Below the pieces are notes generated by a model, which was not told where the DNA came from, did not search any database, and was given only the letters and a program-made list of their open reading frames with translations. From assembly GCF_012273895.1 (NCBI RefSeq), contig NC_052130.1:310001-374000 (forward strand): DNA of 64,000 nucleotides, given 5' to 3'. This DNA is from Zerene cesonia. Its lineage: Eukaryota; Arthropoda; Insecta; Lepidoptera; Pieridae. The position numbers and the translations under genes were made by a program. Of this stretch, positions 1 through 12,262 are shown piece by piece. The first letter of the stretch is position 1. Each line of letters opens with the position of its first letter.

Positions 1-1583
1 TTTAAAGAAAAATCCAATGAAAATGCTACTTAATTATGCGATTAACTCGAGGCACTATTAAATGAATGTGGAGATTTATAACTGCTATTCATATTAAGTA
101 TCATTTCGTGTGATGCTAATTTTTATCTTGTGTATTTTTTTAGCTTATATTTATTATAAAAAATGGCTTATTTTATAGTTTTTATAAACTTTTCATATTC
201 ACATCACTTTTAAAATTTTTATCATCGAGTTAAAGTGGGTACATTGATTATGATAGAAATATAGGCTATTTATGACATATAGCTACTAACTTTGGTGCAA
301 CTTCATTAATATAACAGAATTTTTTTTTTAATTTTCAACCGACGTTTCCAAAAACGAAGGAGGTTCTTAATATCATTGTGTTTTTCGATAATTTCGTTAG
401 GTTTTTCACCAATTGATATACATTTCTTTTTGTGTTTAATATGAAATTGTTGGGGATTGGGTCCCGTTTTAAAACCTGGAAACCACTCCAGGTTTTAAAG
501 TGGGTACCAACTACCTTAGGGTTATGACCTTTTTTTATTGAAAAGAATTATTTTGCATCGACACATTTAAGATGCATTTCAATTTATTAGTTATTATCTA
601 TAACCAGCGCTCAAATAAAAGAACCAATACAAAATGGGTTCACCCAACATCCAAAAACGAAACCTCCTTTTTGTGAAGTTGATTTAAAAATATGACTTTA
701 TATGTTCATACCTTTTGCAATAATGTCAGTAAATGTTATATATTTTAGAATATTTACATTTGTGATAATATAAATTAAACAGATAATATGAATCACAGTC
801 TTATGTCCGACAAAACAATGAGTTAGTTCAGTGGAATTGGTGGGAAAACACGGTGTGCTTGCGCATGCACAGGATTGTATGTCAATGCTGTTCAAGTCAA
901 TCGTATATTGTTTTAAAGTGTTTATGTACATTTTGTTGTGTGGAATCAGTTTTTTTAATAGGAACTCCCGCGCCACGTATTAGATGCGTTTATTGTTTTC
1001 TGACATGGGCAGAGAATGACAGTATGGGATACATTGTGTTTTTCAATTTATTTTTTGATTATTTCGGATTTTATTGATCAGCTAAGTTCTAATTTGGGAG
1101 TTTTTGTAATGCGAAGCGTGGATGACTCGGGATATGTTTGGAATTTTAGATTTAAGAGTGATAATGCGTAAAAGAAATTAAATATTTTCCTTTATATGTA
1201 TGTATTTTTTAATTTGTTCGCTTACATTCTGACTGTTTTAATTTTGTTTATGTTGCCATGTTGATGTAATGTTGTTAGTTTGTAAGTTGTGTATGTACGT
1301 AATTTATGTGTCAAGAAAATGTCAATTAATACGAGAAAAACGACGTGTAATTAAAATTGCATAGATCGATTGAAAGGAAAACGGTTCGTTTGAATTGTAA
1401 AATGTCAGGAGGGCGAATGGGAGCCCCTATAGGATGCCCGTGTCCCGCGGCGGGACGGATCGACGGCGGACCCTCTGTATCTTCATGGCGTTATCGTAAA
1501 GCATGCCCGCGCGGGTGTTTCGAGCGTTCGATGTGGCTTCATCCATTCACTTTTGGGCACAGCCGGGGATTTTTTATTTGCAG
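1..1583 (+). other. Intron sequence upstream of the Tel2 terminal exon (lqfR locus)
   Basis: This AT-rich stretch shows no exon I can support. Short open frames here lack splice context and resemble no known family. It ends in a good acceptor, a T-rich tract followed by 'atttgcag' at 1576-1583. I read it as intron of the epsinR/Tel2 locus, whose 5' exons (ENTH domain) would lie left of the window. Confidence 0.6.
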
Positions 1584-1585
1584 AC
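1576..1585 (+). promoter_or_regulatory. Splice acceptor opening the Tel2 exon (phase 1)
   Basis: The sequence is 'atttgcag' followed by 'ac', which forms codon positions 2 and 3. The upstream exon must supply one base. The downstream EpsinR tail exon acceptor at 7081-7086 has the same phase, so the two can be used alternatively from one donor. An open frame can be drawn back across the site, but only from a TTG at 1553, so no separate initiation is supported. Confidence 0.8.
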
Positions 1586-4279
1586 GTGACCGGCGAGCTG
1601 CGGCGGCTCGCGCACGCGCTGCGCGCCGCGCCGCCCGCCCGCCGCGCCGCCGCGCGCGCGCTGCGCGCCGCGCTCGCGCGCCTGCCCGGCCCGCTCACGC
1701 CGCAGCGCCTGCTGGCGCACGAGCCGCACGAGCCGCACGAGCGGCGCCTCACCGGCGGCGCGCTGGACGCGTACGCGCAGGCGCTGTGGGCGTGCGCGCC
1801 GCGCCTGCGCGCGCTGTGGGCGGGCGCGCGGCGCGAGCTGGTGCGCCTGTTCGCCGTGGAGGAGAGCTTCGCCGCCAGCCACGAGAGCCTGGCCGTGCTG
1901 TGCGCGCTCGTGCGGGAGGAGCGGGACGCCGTCGCGCTCGAGGCGCTCGCCTTCCTCCTGCAGAAGTACGCCAAGAGCGACGCCGTGCTCGCCGCCCTCG
2001 TGGACCGCTGCCGGGCCGGCGCGGGCAGCCCGGAGGAGGGCAAAGCTCAGACGGACTGGGAGACCTACGTGCAGTACTACGTGACTCTGCCGGAGCGAGT
2101 CGCCAATCGGTTGGAGATCCGCACGCCCAAAGAATTCTCGCACGAAAACTTTTCGTTTATAGTGGTTTTCCAGATCGTCCGATGCATAGATTTCATGGCC
2201 GAGAGCAGTTTCAAACTGGGCGTCCGATATGACCTCTCGTGCCTCTCGCACCTGGTGTCCAAATACATCAATTACTACAACAATACCGAGGCGTTCGGAC
2301 ACTTTATCGACGTCATCGTCGCGTGGACGGACGATGAAAACAGCAATCCGAACAAATTCGTCATGCGCAAGCTGCTTCAGACGCTCTCGTACCATTTGAA
2401 CCGCCAAGCGATCGACAAATTCGCAGTGTATGTGTGCAAAAAGTGTCCCATCTATTACAAGAACCGAGACCAACCGATCAAAACTTTGCTGGGTGACAAC
2501 ATGGACACCAGCAGGGATTGGAACGAAATTCTAACGTACAAAATACCTTTCAATATCCATCCGGAAAATTACAGAGATACGACGCTGCAAGAGAACTTGA
2601 TATATTATATCGCGTCGAGTAAGAATGCGAGTAGCATTCTGAGTGACCTAATTTTTGGTCTGAGCAAGGTTTGGGCCGACGTCCGCTCCAAGAACATTGC
2701 AGACGTGAACCAGCACATGTACACGTCGATTCTATTGTTACTCGCGGTTAAATACAGAGTGATGTTGTGGAAACAGAACAAGGACGCGTGGGACCTCATG
2801 CATCTGAAGAAAATCCTCTTCAGAGGCATGTCGAAACATTTGGACGTGATAGCGCAAGAGTTTCGCTGCATAGGAATGGCCACGGTGGAGTTAACATTCA
2901 AAATGCTCGTGGACGTCGATGAGACGGACAAAAAGGCAGTTAAGAACTTAAAATTTGACTACAACGACATGGGCAAAGCGTGTCTAGAAATATACAACAT
3001 ACTCAGAAATGTCACAGCCAGGTGTTTGTTCGACAAGGATCACGTGAAGCCCGCTCACGAACTGAAACCGGCCAATCTAAACAAAACGCTCGATCTCATC
3101 GCGTTTAAGGTTGACGACGTCGACAGGCCGGTGCACAACACGATACTCACCTGCGCTGTGAAAAGTCCGGAGCAGACTAAAGCCATAGTTAAAACAATTA
3201 TATCGGTCAAACTAGACGAATTAAAGAAAAACGGCAAAGATGACGACTTGGATTCAGACGACGATCTGCAACCCTACGACATGAGTAACGATGTATCGGA
3301 ATCGGAGAAAAAGAAACCTCGCTATTTGAGAGATCTCCTCGAAATGCTGCGAGACGCTAGTGACGCGGAAAGCTTTGAGGTAGCGCTGCAGGCGTCAGAG
3401 GAATTGGTTCAAGAGCAGATGAAGAACGAACACCGGGTCCTTGCCATAGAACTGTTAGATCTGTTCGTGCATTTAGAAGAGAAATTCCACGTACAGAACT
3501 TCGACAGCATCAGGTTTAACACAGCTGTGGCCATAGTGTGCGCGCAGCCTAAACCCTGCGCGGAACATTTGTGCAAAGAAATTCACACGGACATAGGGCG
3601 ATACTCGATAGCCACCAAGATATTAATGCTGGACGTGCTCTCCGAGGCGGCCAACCGCATCGCCGACATCAGACCGACGCTGGAACAGAAACAGAAAATC
3701 GAAATCAAGAATAAACCGGACGAAATGCTGCCCGAAGAGGTGATTCGGCGCCGCCTCATAAACAAGACGCGATACTTCCACTCGAAGCGGCAGCATCCGT
3801 TCGCGAAAGCGAAGAAAAATCAATTCGCGGCCGTCGCCGACTATTTCTTCTACCCTCTGATAGGAGGCTTCGGCCACCGGCAGCTGACTCTCAGCCACTA
3901 CAACACGAAGCAGGACGTGGACAACATTCTCCTCCTGAAGTACCTGACCGTGATCGGCAACGTCATCCTGGCCTCGAAGAATTGTCCCAAATGCGCGATG
4001 TACTGCAAGGAGGTGGTCCCCATGGTGCTCTACCTGCGCTTCTCGCCCGAACCCAAGATTCAGATGTGCGTCATCTCGATTATCGCCTCCATCGTGATGG
4101 CCCTGCCCGGGAGCCTCATCAGGGACGAGTTCGCGAACATGATGTCGGAGATGTGCGCTTGGCTCATGGATTACATGAATAACATGGACTTGGCGGTGAA
4201 AATGAGCGGCGGCAGGACTGAGGCGGCCGTGTTCGCGGGGCAAGTGCTGCACCTGATCGAGAACAGCCTCACCAATTAG
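1584..4279 (+). CDS. Tel2: Tel2/TELO2 protein encoded by one large terminal exon, probably translated as a fusion with EpsinR
   Basis: Tel2 works in the TTT complex (Tel2-Tti1-Tti2), an HSP90/R2TP-linked cochaperone for PIKK kinases such as mTOR, ATM, ATR and SMG1. The exon opens after 'atttgcag' in phase 1 and runs about 898 codons to TAG at 4277; human TELO2 is 837 residues. An acidic linker at 3235-3290 carries 'DSDDDLQPYDMS', close to human TELO2 'DSDDEFVPYDMS', the CK2-phosphorylated docking site for PIH1D1 of R2TP. The following helical block, about 3316-3660 ('RYLRDLLEML' to 'DVLSEAANRI'), corresponds to the Telomere_reg-2 domain. The C-terminal repeats include 'FFYPLIGGFG'. There is no in-frame ATG until 2195, deep inside conserved sequence, so the start must come from an upstream exon. 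The first 480 bases are extremely GC-rich. In Drosophila, Tel2 is made as a fusion with EpsinR from an lqfR exon, and the context here matches. Tel2 identity is near certain; the fusion is inferred. Confidence 0.93.
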
Positions 4280-5109
4280 TGCCCAACTGCGGCTGAACAG
4301 AGCTAATTGATGTTTGGGCATTTTGTGGATGCCTGTTACATAAGTGTATGGCCCGAATTGTACATGTAAGGGTATGAAAACATTATACTAATTAGGTATT
4401 CTGCTAAAGGGAAATATTGATGCCTAATTTAAAAGGATTTAAAACAAGATTCATTACACATGCTAAGTTATAATTTAGGATGTTCTCAAATTTGGTCTAA
4501 GTATATAATTTGTTAACAAACAGACTCCAGTGGAATAATTGTAAAACATTATAGCGTGCATGAGCACCATCTAGTCAGAAAGGATTGATCGTTTTTTATA
4601 ATTTTTTGATTAAGTATATATCGTCGTTAGATACATCTTATCTAACTCGCGAGATTATAAACTGTCGGAAATTTTTCATCCGTGACTTTTTTTTGCATTT
4701 TATCGTTATATTTATCGTAAGATAGATCTGATAAAAGACAAGATCTGTCCAAATGAAACTGCTAATTCAACAAAACGCACCGCGCGCTGATCGGTTGAAT
4801 GGATGTGATAACATATTTCAAAGAATCGTTAATGGAACTAATACTTATTACCTAACTTCTTTCGATGTTGATATATTATATTAATTATTTGATGTAACAA
4901 CTACATAATTTGAATTATAAATGTCTACTAACCAGAACACTAGACACATAAATATAATAATTCTACTATTTCTGATTTCTGAAAAATATTTTCTATGTTC
5001 GATGTCTAGTGATGTAAGAGGATATATGTTTGTAGTAATAACGGATAAACTTTAAATATCTTTCAAATATCTTAAGTTAGGAGGTTATAACAATTTTAAT
5101 CGTCAATTT

Positions 5110-5240
5110 TCATCTCCACGGTACGGTGGTTGATATGTCAGCAGAATTGAGAGGCCTAGGGTTCGATTCTATAAAGTTTCAAGGTATTTAACCGTAGAGT
5201 GTACCGGCCATACCCACAAGGGGACATAAGACTGTGTTTG
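5110..5240 (+). repeat. Possible tRNA-derived SINE fragment
   Basis: It contains a B-box-like 'gggttcgattct' at about 5160, preceded by 'tggttgatatgtcagcag', which could be a weak A-box region. The order resembles the tRNA-derived head of an insect SINE. No clear tail or target-site duplication was identified. Confidence 0.35.
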
Positions 5241-5859
5241 GAACTATTTTTTTTTTCAAATAAGTTGTTCTGTATAAACCTATAATCTAAAAGTGAAGAA
5301 GATATATTTTCATATTATATAAAAATACGTTTAAAATGGTACCGTAATGTATTAAATTTATTAATGATGAAGAACAAATCATGCTACAAGAATGACACGT
5401 CAAAATTTTTATATTTCTTACACAAGTAAACGTGGCAAAACATTTAAACGCGTTTTGTCTCTTTTACTCGTATATGAAATTCACGTAAGAGTAAACGAGA
5501 TAGCACGATAAAAATCATCTTCGCTGGTATTTTTAAGATTTTTCTCGAATTTATCTCTATGTTAGACGTGTATAATATCCGCTATCACCCTGACTGACTG
5601 TATTGTACAAACATTTTGCTTTTGATAATTAAGAACTGTCCTTGTAAGATATGGTAATTATATTCTGTATTATATACTATAATATAACTATTGTTATAGT
5701 ATAACTAGCAGGATAAACAAACCGTTAGGTCTTACTGAATGAAGTCTAGATTGTACAAAATCTGGATCAAGGCTGGCGTATTTCACAGCGTGATACGTTT
5801 GTGGGATATGATTTACATGCATTACATAAAGTATAAACTAATTATTTAAAATGGAAACA

Positions 5860-6003
5860 TTTGTGTTTTTGTATGTTTGTGTTTATAATATTGTCGCAAA
5901 ACTAATATATTTCAAAAATTCCTTCACCGTTTGAAACATGCTTCTTTACTGAGTGACATAGGCTATGTGTGCACCACGGGCGAAGCCGGAGCGGACCACT
6001 AGT
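5860..6003 (+). mobile_element. Non-autonomous element remnant ending 'ctagt'
   Basis: The 3' end reads 'accacgggcgaagccggagc' and then a 'ctagt' end (CTAG at 5999-6002). The body includes the recurring 'tttcaaaaattccttcacc' and 'gacataggctatgtgtg' segments. The CTRR-type end with a GC hairpin is Helitron-like. The family call is from memory of lepidopteran repeats and was not checked against a library. Confidence 0.55.
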
Positions 6004-6807
6004 ATCGCATGTAAATAGGCTTACATTAAAAAGTCAATGTGGTATTGGGAATAGGGGAACAGTTAGGCATATAATGTATACATTGTAAAGGGATGAATTT
6101 CTGTATTATGTGTTGTTTTGTGGATGGGATTGGATGTCTAAGTGGGGTTTTAAGATGGATGGGGCTATCTATTAGCAAGACTGTACCGGATTATAGGATG
6201 TCAAGGTTTACCTAGGTCTTTAAGGCTAAAGACTATCTGGCATTATTGTAATTATATGCTTATTGCTTGTGTTATGTTTTAAACGTAACGATTGAAAACG
6301 TATTGATCTCCTTTCACGATGTGGCTATTACTTTAATTTATATTACAATACATTGTCAAATAAATGAAGCGAAGCTTCATTATAAAGCGAATAATATGCT
6401 TATATATAAAACATAACATTGTTTTGATTTTTGATTTTCTAGAAGATTCGCAAACGTTTCTTAGAATTTGTGAAATTCAACAAGGAAACAATACATAGCT
6501 GTACTTTTTTGTAAATATTATTTCCGACCTTATTGCGTTGCATTTGAGTTGTAAATTTAATTAGTGTGTGTGTTAACATAAAAGTGAAAAAAAACTTGAA
6601 TATGCTCAGCGAAACGTAACATCTGTCTGCTTATACTATAACAGTAATGTAAGTTGCCATTGTACTGTAGTCGTACCCACCGTGTTTTTATCAGTAATAA
6701 ATATCTTTAGATGTGATTTATCTATTTTTAATCCCCCGTCTTCCCCAAATTCAAACTGTTTTCATGACATCTATAATGTTAGGAGGAAACTTATGAATTT
6801 TTATATT

Positions 6808-6951
6808 TATGTATGTTTGTAAAGTTTTCTCACAAAAAGCAAAGGACCAATTTCAAAAATTCTTTCACCATTGGAAAGCTGCAACTTTATTGGTTAGTAG
6901 GGTAGGTTTTATATATATGTACCACGGGCGAAACCGGGGCGAACGGCGAGT
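6808..6951 (+). mobile_element. Second copy of the 'accacgggcgaa' element
   Basis: It shares 'tttcaaaaattctttcacca' and 'accacgggcgaaaccggggc' with the copy at 5860-6003, but ends 'ggcgagtaa', so its terminus has decayed. It lies just upstream of the EpsinR tail exon acceptor, inside the intron. Confidence 0.5.
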
Positions 6952-7086
6952 AATAAATAATGTTATGTATTCGATTTAACGTTAGTTTTAAGACTCCATA
7001 AATTTTCACTAACATATTCTCAGAATTGAATTTGCTTGAATTTTTCTTTGATTAACATATGTTTATTTTATTGTTCATCCGTTCAG

Positions 7087-7712
7087 GTCTACAACCGACA
7101 CCCGTGGACCTTCTCCAACCCATCGGCGCCCTACAACCAACAAGCGCGCAGCAACCGACCAACAACAACATCAACAACACCAACAACAACAACAACGGCA
7201 GGCCCACAACAAAGCTCGGCGCCACGTGGGCCGACACGACCGGAGCGATCAACATCGACGTCGATAACCTGCTGGCACCCAGGTCGCCCAAGGGCGGGCC
7301 AGCCCCCAGCATCAACCAGCTCAAGTCCAGCCCCAATTCCCCCGCGCACAAACCAAATATGCCAAGCTTGGCACCGAACATGCCAAACTTGGCACCGAAC
7401 ATGCCAAACTTGGCACCGAACATGCCAAGCTTGGTACCAAACAGTCTCAACTTGGCACCAAATATGCCCAATTTAGCGCCAATGGGCTTGACGAACTCTA
7501 ACATGAATCTAGCGAACGCGAATATGCTGCCAACGAACATGCCAAGCATGGCCAACACAGGCATGCCGATGGCCAACATGCCAATGTCGATGACCAACGC
7601 GAGCGGGCCGATGGCCAACATGCCAATGTCTTGGCCCACGCAGATGGCCAACGTGAACAATTTCAACAACAACATGATGAGGCCGCAGACGAATCAGAAC
7701 TTTCTGCAATGA
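7087..7712 (+). CDS. lqfR: EpsinR (CLINT1/lqfR) C-terminal exon
   Basis: EpsinR is a clathrin adaptor of the trans-Golgi network and endosomes, with an N-terminal ENTH domain and an unstructured tail. This exon would encode about 208 residues of tail. It opens after 'ccgttcag' in phase 1 and ends with TGA at 7710. The tail has an Asn run and then 'TWADTTGAINIDVDNLL' followed by 'GPAPSINQL'. That resembles vertebrate CLINT1, where a Trp-containing '(V)NISLDNLV' block precedes 'PSLN'. After it come tandem heptads of the type PNMPNLA (about 7353-7485) and repeated 'PMANMPMS' units, matching the Met/Asn-rich end of CLINT1. The ENTH exons are outside the window. I am confident of the frame and fairly confident of the family. 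Its position just downstream of Tel2 strengthens the call, because lqfR and Tel2 share a locus in Drosophila. Confidence 0.8.
7353..7485 (+). repeat. In-frame 21-bp tandem repeat coding heptads PNMPNLA
   Basis: About six units of the type 'cgaacatgccaaacttggca' run through the EpsinR tail exon, with Asn/Ser changes at the fifth position and one diverged unit ('PNSLNLA'). Two units are identical at the DNA level, which suggests recent slippage. The period keeps the frame. Confidence 0.85.
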
Positions 7713-7901
7713 TATTTGTTATTGGCAGATGTTTGCCAAAGCGGTTGATTTTTGAGCAATGACTGTTATCGGAGTTAGCGTACAAATAGTTAGGTGACAA
7801 TTATACACGACGGATGCATCGCCTCAGCGATCAGCGGATTGGTTATCTGTGCTCGCACAGACTACGTGATAGATTTTTTTTTTAATAATGTGTACAGATA
7901 A

Positions 7902-7907
7902 AATAAA
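7902..7907 (+). terminator. Likely poly(A) signal of the EpsinR transcript
   Basis: AATAAA lies about 190 bases after the TGA stop of the EpsinR tail exon, in AT-rich sequence with a T-rich stretch nearby. Use of this site is inferred from position only. Confidence 0.5.
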
Positions 7908-10900
7908 TTGAAATCAAAATTTGGCGTCATTAATTTTTTCGATTTGTGTAAAATCTGATTAATAGATTTCAAACATACAGTTTGTTTATCTTATTTATTA
8001 CTTTGTTTTTGTTGGAAATAATGCCAAATATTTGTAATAATCGAAAAAAATGTAAATATATGTATTAAATAACATTCATTGCTTAAAAATATTCGATTAG
8101 TGCTAGGGCCATGTGGGGGTGGCGGTTTTATACGTGTTGATATTAGGCCGACCCGCGTAGAGGTGCATATCACAATATATCACATGATATTATTTACATT
8201 TATATCGATAACTGCGCTTTTTCATAAAGCGTCATGAAAAATAACTACTTATCCATTAAAACTTAGATTTGGGTATGAATGGTAACTTTATGTCTTTTAA
8301 TATATTTACGTAATCATCTAGCTATTCCAATTTCAAAAATTATAAAGTTGTCCATTCACATTATCTAATTATATATGAATGCAGCAACATATTATGGAAT
8401 GTGTAGAAATGCATATAAATATTTTATATTCAGTAATAGTGATTCTAAATGCTATTAGTTCGAAAAGTATTATTTCGTTTCCATCCATGTGAGCATTTAG
8501 GCAAATAGCAATATAGGTTAAACATATTTAGTTAAATTAACAAAAAAGAGAACGCTTAATGCTCAACGGTACATTCCTTTTGTATTTAATTTGGAGAAGC
8601 AATATAACTGAAATTATTGATCTCTTCAAAAATGTTAACTAATAAATGTAAAAAAACGCGGCAAATGAGCATTTTAATTTCAAAATTCCATTTATAATTT
8701 AGAAGAGTTTTTTTTTTAGTTCGACATGGATAGAAAAAAGTTTTGACAATTCTAGCCAACCAGCAATATTGAATAGTAAAAAACAATTCAAATAAAGAAC
8801 GTCATGTAAAGTCTAAAATGAACGCATTTCTTTTTTTACAGCCACGTATAAGCTGTAGTGTAATCATATTTAAAAAAAATAATTCCCGCGGTTTTTCACT
8901 GCCCATACGGAACACCTTCTCAGGTTGTAGTCTCTTGTAATTGTTACATAGTCTATGTACAATGTTGAATATATTTTTATACCCGCTTCGTAGAGCAGTA
9001 AGTGTTATGTAATCATGTAATTAAAGATAAGGTGTTTCATTGATTATGATTTTTTAAAACAAAATACAAATACATTACATAGATTTCTGTGTTAATATTT
9101 CAGTATATGTGAGGAACAGGTTGTTTCATAATGTCGAAAGGCATTGTAGAATTACATATGTATTTATTAGTTCTTGTCTTGATCTTGGTTTTGAAAAAGT
9201 ATAAATCTTAAATGAATTGAATTAGTAATATATTGCGTTGAATCCATTATAATGTGTTTTTTTATGTATGTAACTTATATTTATATTACAATTGTAAAAC
9301 GTTTAAGGATTTTATTTGTTCTAACTCATTTCTTTAGATTTGCTTATATAATGTTTCAACAACTGTACGTTTTAAATACGTCTGTAATAATTAAATCTAT
9401 TTTGTTTCGTTCCGTTCGAGGTGAAATATAATATCCCTGTTAGGTTATAAAATAAATCTTGTACTTTCCAACCGAGGCTGCAGGTTTCACTTATTTTCAG
9501 TAAAAACTACTTGCGTTTACATCTAATAGCATACATATGGTAACACAGATGCGGTGTGTGATTATTGGAACTTAATTTTTAAGTCGCTGATTATGTAAAT
9601 AATATTTATTACGACATCCACGACACATTTTATTTTTCTTTTCAATACATTAAAGCTTTATATACTCTGAGTGACGATGCGCTGACCTTACTACGCAGTT
9701 TTGAGAATAGTCTTACGTCTTGACTCTTCGTGTCGTTTAATTAGTTTTATGTAATCAGCACGGATTTTTTAAAATATATTTTTTTTTAGTTTAAAATTAA
9801 TATCATCTTGGAGTTCCATTGATATCCACAGCCATTTAACGATCACAACAGAGCATATATCGACGTAACCATCTAATCATTGTTTAAGTACTTAATTATT
9901 ATATTGTAAAGCAATAAACACACAAGCGCAGAGCGTCACACGTGCGGTTGTTACAGCTTGCACTCTTTACAGTGCACCTGTTTTTATTACGTTTTCGGAT
10001 ATGGCAGCTCCGTTGTTTAAGGATTCACTGGTTTTAATAACGTTCCTTATAGCCTATTTGACACTTATCGATGTTATAAGTTATGCATTGCATGTGTCAT
10101 ATTTAACCGACTTCATAAAAGTGGTAGGTTCTCTCAATTCGACTGTATATTTTTGTTTGTAACTTCTTAATGGCTGAACCGATTTTGTTGATTTCTTTTG
10201 CATTTGCCTATGTAGGTATGCGGTAATTTTGACCAGGTACAAAAAATGTTCTTGGGTGTATTACTATGACATTTATAATTAATTTAATATTAACTAGCAC
10301 AGAAGAAAATTTATTCCTGACCATAGGAAAGACGTCACGTTTTAGAATTTAAAGGCTCTTTAATTTGTGAACTTATTTTGATTTTAATGAAAAAACGAGT
10401 CGCTTAAAATTTGGAAATATTGTGAATTATGACTAACAGATAAGCTAAAAATATCGAAAGTGATGAATCTGCCCATGAATGTTATTAAAAAGTAATATGC
10501 AAAAAATTATCAATCTATCTATCTAAAATGTGTAAGTGTTTTTACATTTTTTAATTGCAGTCTGTAAAATGCCAAGAAACTTGATTCATAGTACATAATG
10601 TTAAGAGAATTAATTTCAATGTTGTGACTAGACCTGTTTGTGGGAAGCTTAGGTATTTTTTTCCTATTTCCCATAAAACTTTATATAAGTTACTATTGTG
10701 AACCCTTTGGTTGTTTGTGGACATTCGACACAAAAGGGAGAGTTCTCATTTTGATAGAAATTGTGTTTCAATTTTCTTTAAAGAGTATAGATTGTGTTCG
10801 GGACCAAGAGATATGCGAAGTGCGTAAATTTGTTTTGTCGCTCGTTCATATTGAAAGAAAAGAAATGAAATTATAAACATGACACCGAATTTTCTATTAA

Positions 10901-12221
10901 AAGTGAAGTTGAAATTATTTTCTTTTATGTTATATTTTTTAGTGCTTGTTGGTGCGAATGAATTTGTTTCTATCATTAGAATTATATTACCAATATAAAG
11001 AGACTTTAATTCAACGTATTTATTTTTTGCAAATGGCATTATCATTAGAAAGAATAAACTATAAACTGTTAACCTGGTAAACAGTCACTTACCAAACTAA
11101 ATCATATTTTAACTAAACTTCAGAACGTTAAGCGAACATAACCAGAGGATGTCATGCGTACTATGTGACGATTGGCCAGATTTTATGGTCATTTAACTCA
11201 TTTTCCTTGTTCCAATATTGATAAACAAAAAAACTTGCATGCCTTTACAAATTCGAACAGTCTTTTCGTTTTTAATACAAATTAAATGTTAGATAGCTCG
11301 TAAAAGCATGAATTTACTAAGCCAATGTTATGAATAATGTAAATTAGACGGTGGGTTTAAATGAAAACGTTTCATTTGTAGTAAACATGTATTATACAAT
11401 TGTTAGAAAGCGACAGTGCTCCGTTTAGCAAATATTTTGTGGCGGCATCGTCGCTTTCAATACTTATTTAAGTATTTATTATGGATTATCGTATATTAGA
11501 TGTACGTGATTGAAAATAATGACTAAGTATTTTAATCGTTGTAAAATTAATCCATACAATGTAGATTAAAAGATACACTTTTTTGTATGACCAACGTATG
11601 TCTGTGGGCCCACCTTATTGTATATATACCATTATGTTCTTCCATGTGTTAGATTTGAAAGCAATAATTGTAATTTAAAATTTTATTTGTAGTTGTTTCA
11701 TTAATAGTTTATTTGCGATTTTTAGTGATTTAGTCGTGTCGCACAAATTCGATTCGTATTTGTTTTATACGCGACGTATATACGGTGTATATAGGAGTAT
11801 AATATTAATTAATAACTGTAAGATTTGATAAAGGCGAACAGGACTGTTGATGGAGGTATGTATTGATAATAAAATATAAGTGTATATATGTGTTTTATTG
11901 ATATTTACCCTTCACACATAAGTAATCCTAAAAAAAAAAATTGTAATAGTAAATTTTTCTATATCTGAATCAATAATACAATACCAATGACATTGAATTC
12001 AATATGTGTGTATTCCGGACATTTTTAACAATTGGCTGAAGAGAAAAAAAAATGAAAAACGAAAACGCAAACAAGGAAATACCTATATTTTTAATAAGGT
12101 CATCCATTCATACATATTTAGTTAATGAAATATTATTTGTTCATGAAAATATAGGTACAAAATGTAAATTATTATAATATAGCATAACGTCGTGACTGCA
12201 GCAAAACAAAGTTAAAAATGT

Positions 12222-12262
12222 ATTGCATCCAATGAATCCGGGATTGGAACCCGAGACTTCGC
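12222..12262 (-). repeat. tRNA-related SINE piece, minus strand
   Basis: On the minus strand the segment contains 'gggttccaatcccgg', close to the tRNA B-box/T-arm consensus. No A-box at the right spacing was recognised, so this is a truncated SINE or a chance match. Confidence 0.35.

Larger units (their letters stand above)
4280..7086 (+). other. Tel2 3' UTR and intron before the EpsinR tail exon
   Basis: No coding sequence is seen. A plausible polyadenylation signal AATAAA lies at 6696-6701, and other weaker A-rich signals occur earlier. The stretch contains a SINE-like piece near 5110-5240 and two short mobile-element remnants at about 5860-6003 and 6808-6951. In transcripts using the EpsinR tail exon, this whole stretch and the Tel2 exon would be spliced out. 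Confidence 0.55.

Noticed and set aside
1357..2232. Arg/Ala-rich plus-strand frame overlapping the Tel2 exon
   Set aside because: It is a GC-driven shadow frame; the Tel2 frame carries the conserved protein, and this one crosses its splice acceptor.
1574..2473. Long minus-strand frame opposite Tel2
   Set aside because: It arises from the GC-rich codons of Tel2 on the other strand and resembles no protein.
7036..7476. Ser/Thr/Pro-rich alternative frame over the EpsinR tail exon
   Set aside because: The other frame gives the recognisable 'GAINIDVDNLL' block and heptads and reaches a natural stop; this one is a shifted reading.
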